Of a DNA stretch of 64,000 nucleotides, positions 42,346-51,018 are shown piece after piece; the stretch's first letter is position 1, and each line of letters opens with the position of its first letter. The stretch covers positions 9,791-73,790 of the forward strand of contig JAWXUL010000012.1 in the NCBI GenBank assembly GCA_044432725.1, read 5' to 3'. The DNA comes from JAWXUK01 sp044432725. GTDB lineage: Bacteria; Bacillota; Clostridia; Oscillospirales; Oscillospiraceae. The notes under the pieces were generated by a model. It did not search any database. It was not told where the DNA came from and saw only the letters and a program-made list of their open reading frames with translations. A program made the translations under genes and the position numbers.

Positions 42346-42696
42346 ATGAGTTTTGCATTTAGAACTATCCTGTTTGTTTCACTGTTTATGATTCCCATTT
42401 TATGTTTATTTCCTTATCTTTTGTACCTAGTGATAAAAGCTTTGAAAAAATACATCAGCTCTGCAGAAGTTCGAAAGAAAAAAGATTCCACAAAAAAATC
42501 TCTTGGCGAAGTCTTAAAAGAATATCGTGAAGAGAGCAAAATGACACAAGAATTTGTGGCTGAATCATTGGGGGTTAGCCGTCAAACAGTATCAAAGTGG
42601 GAGAATGGAGTCAATGATCCAAGCACATCAAACTTGATTGCCTTAAGCAAATTGTTCCAAATATCTCCAGAAGAACTAATTCAAAAAATTAAATAA
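42346..42696 (+). CDS. Membrane-anchored XRE-family regulator
   Basis: 116 residues. One N-terminal membrane helix (TILFVSLFMIPILCLFPYLL, then YLVIKAL) is followed by a Lys-rich linker and a complete XRE helix-turn-helix (LGEVLKEYREESKMTQEFVA, then SLGVSRQTVSKWENGVNDPS). The DNA-binding part would face the cytosol. A protein of this layout may bind DNA only near the membrane, or be released by proteolysis; the M56-type protease gene lies just downstream on the other strand. GGGGGGAGAAA precedes the ATG and TATAAT occurs about 25 bases further up. Confidence 0.85.
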   Translation: MSFAFRTILFVSLFMIPILCLFPYLLYLVIKALKKYISSAEVRKKKDSTKKSLGEVLKEYREESKMTQEFVAESLGVSRQTVSKWENGVNDPSTSNLIALSKLFQISPEELIQKIK

Positions 42697-42811
42697 AACA
42701 AAACTTCCTCACAGTGTGAACCGCCCCATTTTGTACAGACAATACAAAAAAGCCCCCTTCTATGAGGAAAATAAAATCATGCAACAAATTGACATCTCAT
42801 CTCATAGGGTG

Positions 42812-43576
42812 TCAATTTCGTTTTTGTTTGAATGCAAACTCGTTATAAAAATATATATAATCATCAATATTCTTTATCACTTTTTCATCGACAGACAGTT
42901 CCATATCTCTCCCTGACAAGACAAAGGCAAACCAAACAAGTGGATTAAACCAGTGTAGCAACAACGTAAAAAAAGCAAGTAATCGAGTGAGGTGGTCAAA
43001 TCTTTTTAAGTGATATTCTTCGTGTGGAATAACGCATTTCTTTTCTTCTTCATTTAGAGTAGACGGTAAATAAATCTTCGGCTTCAACAATCCCCAAACA
43101 AAAGGTGTATCAATACTGTCTACCAAATAGATATTTTTCTCTAAATGAAAAGAAATTCTTAACTGTTTATGAAGTTTTACCACAGAATATAGACTGGGTA
43201 TCACCAAAACACTCATACCCATGCACCACAATATCGACCATACAGAAGTAGAATTTTGGACAGAATCCTGAAATCCACTGGAAGAAATTGTAACTTCAGG
43301 ACTTTCGGACGTGGAAACCTGATTTTCTGTTTTTTCTTGTGAAATCGTATTTGATTCTTGGTTCATCGGCAAAATGCTTTGTGTTTCTGGTAAAATACCT
43401 AAAGGACTTTCTAGGGTAAACGGCACAAGTAAACGAAAGAAAACCACAGACCACAGGGCGTACGAGTAAATTTTAGGTGAATTTTTTAGTAATAACCGTG
43501 CTACCATAACAGCAATAATCACATAAGAACCGATGAAACTACAAGAAAGCACCTGCCCAAAAAGTACATCTAACAT
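42812..43576 (-). CDS. BlaR1-like M56 metallopeptidase, truncated
   Basis: 254 residues. Membrane helices (SYVIIAVMVARLLL, IYSYALWSVVFFRLLVPF, SVLVIPSLYSVVKL, LLAFFTLLLHWFNPLVWFAF) surround a zinc protease site PHEEYHLKRFDH (HExxH). The DMELSVDEKV block follows, but the protein then ends in an unrelated tail. The fourth helix and any extracellular sensor are missing, unlike the 830-residue relative at 45180-47672. The stop lies inside a terminator-like hairpin (42786-42818), so the 3' part was probably lost. It lies 12 bases after its BlaI-type repressor. It may still cleave the repressor, or may be inactive. Confidence 0.8.
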   Translation of the reverse strand: MLDVLFGQVLSCSFIGSYVIIAVMVARLLLKNSPKIYSYALWSVVFFRLLVPFTLESPLGILPETQSILPMNQESNTISQEKTENQVSTSESPEVTISSSGFQDSVQNSTSVWSILWCMGMSVLVIPSLYSVVKLHKQLRISFHLEKNIYLVDSIDTPFVWGLLKPKIYLPSTLNEEEKKCVIPHEEYHLKRFDHLTRLLAFFTLLLHWFNPLVWFAFVLSGRDMELSVDEKVIKNIDDYIYFYNEFAFKQKRN

Positions 43577-43588
43577 AGAAACATCTCC

Positions 43589-43951
43589 TTATTCTTCGGA
43601 TTTTTTGTCAATGATTGCTCTGATTTCTTCGATTTCTTCAGTGGATAAGTCCTTCCGAGAAACAAAAGCAGCCAAAAATTTGGGTAAAGAGCCTGAAAAT
43701 GCTTCTTCCACCAGTTGCTGACCTTGCATAGAGAAGTATTGTTCTTTCGACAGAATTGAACTTACTATTCCATCTTTGTTTTGAAAAATACCTCTTTCAC
43801 TCAATTTTTTCAAGGTAGTGTAAGTGGTTGGTTTTTTCCATTCTAATTCTTTAGCACAAAGTTTCACCAACTCACCAGAGGGAATAGGCTCATTTTTCCA
43901 TATAATTTCAGCAAATTTGGTTTCAACAAGTCCCAGTTTATAAATTTCCAT
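43589..43951 (-). CDS. BlaI/MecI-family repressor (first copy)
   Basis: 120 residues from ATG 43951, chosen because AAAGGAGG lies 7 bases upstream; the open frame extends 12 codons further. Winged helix: LVETKFAEIIWKNEPIPSGE, then KKPTTYTTLKKLSERGIF, then the dimerisation tail ending EEIRAIIDKK. Such repressors are cleaved on signal by the paired M56 protease. The DNA-binding helix matches that of the second copy (47672-48037) almost exactly, so they may bind each other's operators. Confidence 0.92.
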   Translation of the reverse strand: MEIYKLGLVETKFAEIIWKNEPIPSGELVKLCAKELEWKKPTTYTTLKKLSERGIFQNKDGIVSSILSKEQYFSMQGQQLVEEAFSGSLPKFLAAFVSRKDLSTEEIEEIRAIIDKKSEE

Positions 43952-44001
43952 GGGAGTACCTCCTTTCTTTGTGTGGTTGTTCCTCAATCAACCTTGTTGT
44001 T

Positions 44002-44030
44002 AGTTTATCAGAAACAAACCACCATGTCAA
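44002..44030 (-). promoter_or_regulatory. Promoter of the first BlaI/M56 operon
   Basis: On the minus strand TTGACA (44025-44030), 17 bases, TAAACT (44002-44007), preceded by the tract AAAAAAACTC. The upstream tract matches those at 32979, 48103 and 59105. Confidence 0.7.
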
Positions 44031-44105
44031 GAGTTTTTTTAGAGTAAAAAAATTTCCTCCCCTCAACTTAGCCACAAAAGACTTGTTGAGAGGAGGTCTT
44101 TATTT

Positions 44106-44510
44106 TTAGACGATTCCAGTGGATCCACTCGTAGAACTCACTGGACTTTTTGAATTTTGACTGGTGGGAGTGCTTGTTTTACTCTTAGAACTTCCTACGG
44201 GTTTTGTTTCAGTATTTGAACTATTTGTGCTAACTGTTTTACTCGTCCCCTCTTTCAAGGAGGAATAGGGCAGTTTTCCATCTAAAATATCATTTAGTTC
44301 CATGATATACTCTAAATTATGGGTGGAATCAAGATAGCCGTCCCCATTTTCATCAGCATACAATGCGTCTAACTGTGCTTCAAACTCTGCTTTTTCCTCC
44401 GAGGTGTTTTTTTCTTCATCCGTTAATACAGAATCCACTTTTTCGCCTTCTTTTTCTTCTAACATGGCAGACAGCATTGCCATACTATAAAGTGCTGGTG
44501 CTATTTTCAT
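44106..44510 (-). CDS. Small protein with EF-hand-like loop and Ser/Thr-rich tail, unknown
   Basis: 134 residues. The acidic middle contains DENGDGYLDSTH, which resembles a calcium-binding EF-hand loop of the dockerin kind. The last 45 residues are a low-complexity Ser/Thr/Lys tail. There is no clear signal peptide or membrane helix (starts MKIAPALYSMAMLSAML, only weakly hydrophobic). It follows the split gene at 44538-44962 by 27 bases and is probably co-transcribed with it. The family is not recognised. Confidence 0.65.
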   Translation of the reverse strand: MKIAPALYSMAMLSAMLEEKEGEKVDSVLTDEEKNTSEEKAEFEAQLDALYADENGDGYLDSTHNLEYIMELNDILDGKLPYSSLKEGTSKTVSTNSSNTETKPVGSSKSKTSTPTSQNSKSPVSSTSGSTGIV

Positions 44511-44537
44511 GAGAAATTGACGGTTTTTCAGTGGAAC

Positions 44538-44962
44538 TTAGTCCCCACGGTTCATAGAAGCATAAATTTTATCGCAATTTTCCTTCTGTTTTCGATTTTC
44601 GGCATCAATTTTCATATTTCTCTTATTTTGTATCTGCTGAGTACGAGCGTCCAACATGACCATAGCGGTGCGCACTGCTTTTTCTCGCAACTTTGTGACA
44701 TAGTCTCGTTCTTTGTCTGTGAGTTGATACAGTGGGTCAGATTCCTCTTGCTCCATTTCTGGCAGTTCGCCCTCTATTTCTTCTGGATTTTCTGTGGATT
44801 CACCGTTTTCTTGCTACAAGTGGCAATATAACGGTCAATTTTCTCCAAAGACTGTTGTTTTTGTGCTTCTACTTTTTCACTGTACTTGTCTGAAGATGTC
44901 TTGGAATTTGCTTTGATAAACAAGCTATTTGCTGGGAAAATGTTGTGACTTATTTTAATCAT
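44538..44962 (-). pseudogene. Small unknown gene split by a frameshift
   Basis: The upstream piece (44962 to 44774) encodes MIKISHNIFPANSLFIKANS and on to RYIATC; the start has GAAAGGA before it. The continuation lies in another frame (QENGESTENPEEIEGELPEM, then DKERDYVTKLREKAVRTAMV, to a stop at 44538). Together they would make about 140 residues, helical and charged. The break is near 44815. It may be a real mutation or a sequencing indel. It is the first of two small genes read toward lower coordinates. The function is unknown. Confidence 0.55.
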
Positions 44963-45070
44963 GGCACTCATCCTTTCAAAAATACGATACTGACATATAC
45001 TCATGTGTTATAGTTATCGAGAGGTTGTAGAAAAAAGTTAAGGCATAGTAAGCAAAACGGCAAAAGAAAA

Positions 45071-45107
45071 GCCGTCACCGACTATGGAAATCAATAACGG
45101 CTCTTTT
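45071..45107 (-). terminator. Terminator of the large M56 gene (repeat family)
   Basis: On the minus strand GAGCCGT (45107 side) pairs with ACGGCTTTTC. The loop (TATTGATTTCCATAGTCGGT) is almost identical to one at 59281-59320 and related to 54811-54849 and 48261-48291. All four lie just after minus-strand genes. Confidence 0.7.
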
Positions 45108-45179
45108 ATAGAATCAAATTCCCTGTATAGAAAATAAACCTCCCTTTGTTGTATTATCAAGAAACACTTACAATCCACA

Positions 45180-47672
45180 TTAGTTATCTCTGAAATCCTG
45201 CTCAAACACAAGGATATTTTCGCCATTCAAGAACTCGCAAGAACTGATTTCTTTTGCATATTTGAAAATATATGCTCCTGATTGCGAAACTGATTCCAAA
45301 GCACTTGTGCCATCTAAAAAGCGGAATTTCACAACTTGAATATCATTGCTGATTAAGGTATCTGTTTCAGTACAGTGTCGAATATCTCTTTTGGAAAGCC
45401 AGACGAAAGTATCCCCTCCTTGCTGGGACACATTCGCCCAAACTCCACTAGACATGGCAAATTCTCCAGTGTGCATTGCGTAGATTTCGATTGGAAATTG
45501 AGTTGGATTAGAATGTTGCACCAAGGACAGACTAGGACCTTCCGATAGCATCATCACCACAGAGTAATAGGTATCGTCAAATTGAGAGGTGTTTAGCACA
45601 TAAAAATCGTCTGCACTAAGCTGTTCGCCCAGTCTATTCAGAGTCTGTTCACTATAATTACAATAGTCCCAAAGTGACTCTAAGATGACTACTTCTCCTC
45701 TCGTTGGAAGAGAAAACTCTTGTGTTTCTGTGAAAAGATACGCTAAAGAGTTCTGAACCGATGCAGATAGGTCTGATACAACATTGATTATGGTATCTTC
45801 CTCTTCTCCTTGAAGTGGTAGTTGACCATTTTTCGTTACCCTTATCCCTTCCACTAAATACTGCTGATTTTCGTTGAGTTTACTTCCAAAATCAATAAAG
45901 ACAGTTTCACCTTCCACCTCATAGTAAGCATAAAAATGAGCACCAGAACCCATTGAATCAGGCTGTCCGAATTGTGCCTCCACTTCGTCTTGGGTGGTTT
46001 TTCCAAGGATAATATCCTCGAAATCTGTTAATGAAAAGGGTTTTTCGCTTGGTTTTACCTCAGTTTCGTCATTACCTCGTGAATAATGAATGGGATTGGC
46101 TTCGATTTCATGAGAATTTTCTTTCGTTTGTTCAAATGGACTACTACCATATCTAAAAACCACGATTCTCTCATACAAAGCAAAAACTTCATCCATATTG
46201 GGAACAAAACCATCTTCCTCATCGTAGGTGTATTGTATAATATATTCCTCACGAACTTTTGCCTTTTGAGGTGAATCTAAGTGACTTAGTACAGCTTGCA
46301 CCATTAAATCAACGTTTCCTACAAAATTTTCATCTGTCTTTATGGAGTTCAGTGTTTCCTCAGTCAAACCAGTGAAAGCATAGACTGGTAGCACATCGAC
46401 CGTCAATAAATACTCGTTTCCCGCTAGATGAGAAGAACTAGCTTGAAAATCAGCCATTTTATATACCATTTCTACATGGCTTTTCACTTCTTCTAAGGTG
46501 CTAACACTGAGTAAATCACCATTCCATTCAAAATCTGGGTCATCAAAAGCAAGAAAGTACTCAGGCAAAACAGCATGGAGGAAAGCTAAGGTTCCTTCCA
46601 AAATAGAAGCATCATAATAATCAGGTGGATAGGTTGCTTCCAACAGAGGGGTTAAAGTACCGTAATAGCGCAGTTCTAAATCACCCACAACATAGGTTTG
46701 AAGTTCTTCGGAAAGGTTTTTGCTGGAATTGGTAGAAAATCCCACTACCAACCCCACCACTAATACACAAGCAAGTCCACTGACCCAAAGTTTTGTTTTT
46801 TTCATCTTCATAATATTTTTCACCCTACCTTTCGTATCATTTTCACTAAAAGCAAGAGGGGTTAGGCTACTTCTTCTATCAGTGAATTTTAATAGTGCCG
46901 TGGCATAATCTCCACGTTCTCCAAGGGATTTCTCACGCAAAACACCTTCGTCACAGGAAGTTTCCATATCTTTTTCCGATAAATAATAAGAAATCCACAC
47001 CAAAGGGTTAAACCAGTGCAAAGTTAAAGCAATAAAAGAAAGTAGTCTTGTCACATGGTCAAATCTTTTAAGATGAAATCTCTCGTGAGCCAGAATAAGA
47101 GGGATTTCTTCCTCATTTATGGTAGATGGTAGATAGATTTTTGGAGAAATCACACCGAAAACAAAGGGAGACCTGATGTCATCAGCGAAAAACACTCCTT
47201 TTTCTACTTCTTTTGAGACCCTCAACTTCTTTTTTAATCGTAGTAAGGAAACACTTGCTACCAGTAACATGAGGACTATGCCGAACCCCCATAGCATTTG
47301 AGCCACAAAAGTCCAAATCTGTAATGGATTCACAGAGTTTCCTGTTTCTGGTGGGGGTGCTGTGGGCAAAATTTCATTAAAATCTGGGTTGATACTTTGG
47401 TCAATGGTAGGGATTCCAGTTGAAATCTCTGGATTTTGTGCGATTAAGGTGCTTCTGGTGCCAAAATGCTGAATGTCTGCTTCTTCTGGGAGCAAACTCA
47501 ATGCTGATTCTAAGGAAAAGGGGCAAAGAAGTCGAAATAGCACCACAGACCACAAGGAATAACTATAAATTTTCGGTACTTTCTTCAAAAGCAGACGAGC
47601 AAGAACCACAAAAGGAATGATATAACTTGCCGTCAAACTCATATTCAACACAGCGAGAAACACATTTTCCAT
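45180..47672 (-). CDS. BlaR1-like M56 metallopeptidase with ~500-residue extracellular domain
   Basis: 830 residues. Three N-terminal membrane helices and the zinc protease site LILAHERFHLKRFDH (HExxH) are followed by LHWFNPLVWISYYLSEKDME and a fourth helix (LWVSGLACVLVVGLVVGFS near 305). Beyond it lies a long outside domain, including a BamE/OmlA-like block (DFEDIILGKTTQDEVEAQFG). No penicillin-binding STFK-type motif is seen, so the signal is not a beta-lactam. The start overlaps the BlaI-type stop. It probably senses an envelope signal and cleaves the repressor encoded upstream. Confidence 0.9.
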   Translation of the reverse strand: MENVFLAVLNMSLTASYIIPFVVLARLLLKKVPKIYSYSLWSVVLFRLLCPFSLESALSLLPEEADIQHFGTRSTLIAQNPEISTGIPTIDQSINPDFNEILPTAPPPETGNSVNPLQIWTFVAQMLWGFGIVLMLLVASVSLLRLKKKLRVSKEVEKGVFFADDIRSPFVFGVISPKIYLPSTINEEEIPLILAHERFHLKRFDHVTRLLSFIALTLHWFNPLVWISYYLSEKDMETSCDEGVLREKSLGERGDYATALLKFTDRRSSLTPLAFSENDTKGRVKNIMKMKKTKLWVSGLACVLVVGLVVGFSTNSSKNLSEELQTYVVGDLELRYYGTLTPLLEATYPPDYYDASILEGTLAFLHAVLPEYFLAFDDPDFEWNGDLLSVSTLEEVKSHVEMVYKMADFQASSSHLAGNEYLLTVDVLPVYAFTGLTEETLNSIKTDENFVGNVDLMVQAVLSHLDSPQKAKVREEYIIQYTYDEEDGFVPNMDEVFALYERIVVFRYGSSPFEQTKENSHEIEANPIHYSRGNDETEVKPSEKPFSLTDFEDIILGKTTQDEVEAQFGQPDSMGSGAHFYAYYEVEGETVFIDFGSKLNENQQYLVEGIRVTKNGQLPLQGEEEDTIINVVSDLSASVQNSLAYLFTETQEFSLPTRGEVVILESLWDYCNYSEQTLNRLGEQLSADDFYVLNTSQFDDTYYSVVMMLSEGPSLSLVQHSNPTQFPIEIYAMHTGEFAMSSGVWANVSQQGGDTFVWLSKRDIRHCTETDTLISNDIQVVKFRFLDGTSALESVSQSGAYIFKYAKEISSCEFLNGENILVFEQDFRDN

Positions 47673-48037
47673 TAAGATTCACCTCTGCTCTCTACAATCA
47701 ATGCTTCAATTTCTTTGATTTCTTCCTCTGTCAGCTTATTTCTGGAAGAAAAAGCCGTTAAAAATCGTGGTAGTGAACCTGCAAAGCTGTCCTCGATGAA
47801 TTCTTCGCTTTTCAAAGCATAAAATTCTTCTCTGCTCATTTGCGAGGACACGATTCCCTTGATATTTTGAAAAATACCTCTCTCGCTCAATCTTTTTAAG
47901 CTGGTATAAGTTGTGGATTTCTTCCAATTTAGTTCTTTTTCAGCCAGAATGACCAGTTCTGGAGAAGCGAGTGGTTCATTTTTCCAGATGATGTCTGCAA
48001 ACTGCCGTTCGATTTTTCCCATGGTTGGTTTTGTCAT
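47672..48037 (-). CDS. BlaI/MecI-family repressor (second copy)
   Basis: 121 residues. Winged helix KIERQFADIIWKNEPLASPE, then KKSTTYTSLKRLSERGIF; the tail ends EEIKEIEALIVES. AAAGGAGGG lies 7 bases before the ATG. It shares one base with the M56 protease gene. It closely resembles the copy at 43589-43951. It is expected to repress its own operon and be cut by the 830-residue protease. Confidence 0.93.
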   Translation of the reverse strand: MTKPTMGKIERQFADIIWKNEPLASPELVILAEKELNWKKSTTYTSLKRLSERGIFQNIKGIVSSQMSREEFYALKSEEFIEDSFAGSLPRFLTAFSSRNKLTEEEIKEIEALIVESRGES

Positions 48038-48079
48038 ATTTACACCCTCCTTTCAGTTTCTATGGTTACAACTAACTAT

Positions 48080-48108
48080 AGTCTACATCACTGAAACTAT
48101 TCTGTCAA
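48080..48108 (-). promoter_or_regulatory. Promoter of the second BlaI/M56 operon
   Basis: On the minus strand TTGACA (48103-48108), 17 bases, TAGACT (48080-48085), with AAAAAAACTC directly upstream. The palindrome ACTATAGT overlaps the -10 and may be part of the repressor site. Confidence 0.7.
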
Positions 48109-48260
48109 GAGTTTTTTTGAAATTTCTTAAATTTTTTTATTTTTACTTTTTCTAAATATTAGAGAGAATGTGTTTTACCTTTCCTTGCCATATTTCTGCC
48201 CTTTTTCTTGTTTCATGAATGTTATTGTTGTGGTGTATACGGAGAAAATGGCATGGGATA

Positions 48261-48291
48261 AGCCACTATCGACAAAATATCAATAGTGGCT
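48261..48291 (-). terminator. Terminator-like hairpin after the serpin gene
   Basis: AGCCACTAT (48261-48269) pairs with ATAGTGGCT (48283-48291), with the loop reading TGATATTTTGTCG on the minus strand. It lies about 95 bases beyond the serpin stop and belongs to the same hairpin family as 45071-45107. The rest of the 349-base gap holds only the BlaI promoter. Confidence 0.6.
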
Positions 48292-48386
48292 CTTGTAAGG
48301 GAATATTATTTGTTTGCAGCAATTCTCATTTATGACCTTATCTTGCAGTACTATTCCAGTTTGTTCGTGTTGTTGTTGTCTTAGCA

Positions 48387-49655
48387 CTATAACTCGTTGA
48401 TAATGCCCATAAAGAGAGGCAGATTCTCCTCTGTATCCACAATCATATACACAAAAGGTCGGTCTAAGTGAACTTCTTTTGTTTCCGATGGGGCACCTCC
48501 GCCAGACATCCCCCCTGAAGTAACGGCTCCAGCTTTGGTGCCAAGTTCGTCCACTTGGATATAAGTTTTGTGAATCACCTGTGAAATATAGATATTTTCA
48601 TCAGTATGCTCGCCCATTTTTGCGAAATCTGCCAAATCTACATCAAAAGCAGAAGTCATTCCCAGACTTTCCAAGGTTTCGGACAATTCAGCAGAAAATT
48701 CTTGCTCGAACTTTGGTAGTGCAACGGAATCCACAAAGTCTTCCGATGTGGCTAGTTGTTCCAGAAAACTTTCAGGATTTGCAGTGAGTTCAGCGAGAAT
48801 TTCATCTGTAGAGCCACCTTCTTCTGGTAAAAGTCCCACAAATCGGTAGGTATTGTCCTTATATGGCTTAGAAAAACCTATGAAACTCTCTCCCTCCAAA
48901 TATCCACTTTCTGAGGAATACATCATATCCACTGTTGTTTCCGTGCCATCTAAATGATAGAAAACTCTGTCACGCACCTGCTCCTCATAGTAAGTATTCT
49001 CCCATTCACCCTCAAAACACAGGGCATTGATGAGATATAACACGGCTTCCTTTGGTATTTCCTCTAAAACCTTGTCAATCATACCGTTGGTGTTGGTTTT
49101 CGTCCACTTGTTAATTTCCGACAAAGTGCCAGAATCAAAAGGTGCTTTGAAAACATCTGGGTCAAAATAAGCCTTATTATCCCCTAAAAAACTGTCTTGA
49201 ACGGTCAATTTCGGGTCATCTTTCACCCAAATGGAGTTGGCAAGATGAAATTCTGCTGTTTCTGTGCTTGGTAAACTTTCAATATAAGCAGACAAATAAC
49301 TTGCCATTGCATCTTTGGAAAGTCCAAATACTTCTTCCATCTCTGACAAAGTGTCCCCATCAGCACCTAAGCCAGTCATAGACAGTGCCGTAGCAATGGA
49401 AAGAGGGGAAATCATGATGTTTTCTTGTCCTTCACTCTCTATTTGATGGGTTTGTGTCAGTAATTTGCAATAAAACTCCATGAGTGCCACTTTGTCTTGT
49501 TCTTCCAATGCTCCAGAAATCGCAATGTCGCTTTTCGTGGCTGTAGCCATCAAATTTTCTGCTGTGATGGTGTTTGATATGCTAATTTGTTCACAGGAGG
49601 TCAAACTTCCTAGCAAAAAAGCTGTGACAAGGGTACTAATCAGTAATTTTTTCAT
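48387..49655 (-). CDS. Serpin-family protease inhibitor lipoprotein
   Basis: 422 residues. The signal peptide ends in a lipobox (GSLTSC, Cys21). The serpin fold is clear: ISPLSIATALSMTGLGADGD, NSIWVKDD, YLINALCFEGEWENTY, FVGLLPEEGG, VALPKFEQEFSAELSETLES, VIHKTYIQVDELGTKAG and DRPFVYMIVDTEENLPLFMG. The reactive loop (after DELGTKAGAV) is unusually rich in Gly and Ser (TSGGMSGGG), so the target protease is hard to guess. It is anchored outside the cell and inhibits serine or cysteine proteases, perhaps those of a host. It lies 14 bases after the anti-sigma gene, in one operon with it. Confidence 0.93.
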   Translation of the reverse strand: MKKLLISTLVTAFLLGSLTSCEQISISNTITAENLMATATKSDIAISGALEEQDKVALMEFYCKLLTQTHQIESEGQENIMISPLSIATALSMTGLGADGDTLSEMEEVFGLSKDAMASYLSAYIESLPSTETAEFHLANSIWVKDDPKLTVQDSFLGDNKAYFDPDVFKAPFDSGTLSEINKWTKTNTNGMIDKVLEEIPKEAVLYLINALCFEGEWENTYYEEQVRDRVFYHLDGTETTVDMMYSSESGYLEGESFIGFSKPYKDNTYRFVGLLPEEGGSTDEILAELTANPESFLEQLATSEDFVDSVALPKFEQEFSAELSETLESLGMTSAFDVDLADFAKMGEHTDENIYISQVIHKTYIQVDELGTKAGAVTSGGMSGGGAPSETKEVHLDRPFVYMIVDTEENLPLFMGIINEL

Positions 49656-49669
49656 GAAATTGTCCTTTC

Positions 49670-50278
49670 TTAGTTGGGGGTTTTTATAGTTTCGGCAATA
49701 ACTCTATTGTAAAATCCATTTGTATCTTGGTATTCGTGGTAATAAAGGTAGTCTACTTCAATCACCGACCCTATTTCAACTCCAAATTCTATGATATTGG
49801 ATTGGTCTGGGTTAAATACAAATTCTTCACCATTCTCTGTGAATATCGTGGTGTTTTCTTCTAAAATCACAGACAGTTTTGCTTCGATTGGAAAGAGTTC
49901 TTCATTGCTTGTTTCCGTGACGATACAGCGAAAGCCATCTTTTTGAATGTCAGTCAACTGTACTGTTAGTTTCTCTAACTGTTCCGCAGTATAAACTTGT
50001 GCCATGGTATTAGAGCTTTCAATTCCTCCTTCACTTTCACTAGAACCACTTATTTCGCCCCCAGCACCACTACTTTCTGGAGATACACCTCCATCACTTC
50101 CACCATTCTGGAAAAAGACCAAGGAAAGTCCAAAAATCAAAGCAACGCTACTTGCCATAGCCGAGACATATTTCCAATTCCACTTGTGAGAGGAAAGTTT
50201 TCCTGTGGTTTCCTCTGCTTCTTGAACCATTTCTTCCGAGATATGCCCCAAACTTTTGTAAATATCCATACCTTTCAT
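49670..50278 (-). CDS. Probable anti-sigma factor, single-pass membrane protein
   Basis: 202 residues. The cytosolic N-terminus (MDIYKSLGHISEEMVQEAEE, short and acidic) would bind sigma. One membrane helix (YVSAMASSVALIFGLSLVFF, near 38-57) is followed by a Gly/Ser/Glu-rich linker and an outside beta-rich domain (about 95-202). The start overlaps the sigma stop by 4 bases (ATGA), the usual sigma/anti-sigma coupling. Assignment rests on gene order and topology; I see no zinc anti-sigma motif. Confidence 0.75.
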   Translation of the reverse strand: MKGMDIYKSLGHISEEMVQEAEETTGKLSSHKWNWKYVSAMASSVALIFGLSLVFFQNGGSDGGVSPESSGAGGEISGSSESEGGIESSNTMAQVYTAEQLEKLTVQLTDIQKDGFRCIVTETSNEELFPIEAKLSVILEENTTIFTENGEEFVFNPDQSNIIEFGVEIGSVIEVDYLYYHEYQDTNGFYNRVIAETIKTPN

Positions 50279-50832
50279 ACTGTGACACCCTCTTTCTGCA
50301 AGTGAATTTTAAGTTCTGCTCTGGTTCTGTGCAAGGTTGTTTTGACTTTACTCTCACTACAGAGAAAACGTGCTGGAATTTCCTCAATACTATCGGAAAA
50401 CCAGTAGCGACGTAGAAAAATCAGCCGTTTTTCTTGGGGAAGTCCGTCTAAAAATTGCTCTAAAATTTGAGATAGGGCAATTTCTTCAAAGGGGATGTCG
50501 GCAAGTGTGTCAGCAATACAAGTTTCTAGTTCCTGGGAAAGTGTTACTACATCTGCTGTTCTTTTTTTCGCTTTTTGACTATCCAACTTCCCAAAAGCGA
50601 GGAAACGGCAGATTTTCGCCATAAAACCAAAGAAATATTGGGGCATTTCTGGTGGTATTTTGTTCCATAGCTGAAAATAAGTATCACTAACACATTCCTC
50701 GCTGTCCTCTAGATTGCCTAAAATCTTCACGGAAAGTCCTATCAATTTTCCTCCATACTTAGACTTGGTTTCGCTGATTGCTCTTTCTTCTCGCTTTGTG
50801 TAGAGTGCAATAATCTCTGTGTCATCTAACAT
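50275..50832 (-). CDS. ECF-type RNA polymerase sigma factor
   Basis: 185 residues. Region 2 has GLSVKILGNLEDSEECVSDT and YFQLWNKIPP; region 4 has FLDGLPQEKRLIFLRRYWFS and SESKVKTTLHRTRAELKIHL. It directs RNA polymerase to a stress regulon that probably includes its own operon (sigma, anti-sigma, serpin). A TAAGGAGG site precedes the ATG. A possible ECF -35 element (TGTAAC) lies about 55 bases upstream. The membrane partner suggests an envelope or outside protease signal. Confidence 0.93.
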   Translation of the reverse strand: MLDDTEIIALYTKREERAISETKSKYGGKLIGLSVKILGNLEDSEECVSDTYFQLWNKIPPEMPQYFFGFMAKICRFLAFGKLDSQKAKKRTADVVTLSQELETCIADTLADIPFEEIALSQILEQFLDGLPQEKRLIFLRRYWFSDSIEEIPARFLCSESKVKTTLHRTRAELKIHLQKEGVTV

Positions 50833-50945
50833 CTAAAATACCTCCTTATCTATATAGTGGGAAAAAAGGGTGGTGAGGTTACAAGATTTGAAAAAATTTT
50901 TTCTGTTTTTAGAATACCACAAAACCACCATTGACGCAAGGAGTG

Positions 50946-50985
50946 AAGCTAATCCCAATTTGGGATACATTAGGGATAGCTTTTT
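50946..50985 (+). terminator. Orphan plus-strand terminator-like hairpin
   Basis: AAGCTA-TCCC pairs with GGGATAGCTT, followed by TTTTT (to 50985). No plus-strand gene precedes it. It lies just before the hairpin array and may insulate it from the sigma operon. Confidence 0.4.
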
Positions 50986-51018
50986 AACCTCTTTATATGG
51001 TACAATATAGTAACTTGA

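Noticed and set aside
44774..44830. Frameshift in the small gene at 44538-44962 as programmed
   Set aside because: No slippery heptamer is seen at the break and the new frame meets a TAG close by. Mutation or a sequencing indel is more likely.
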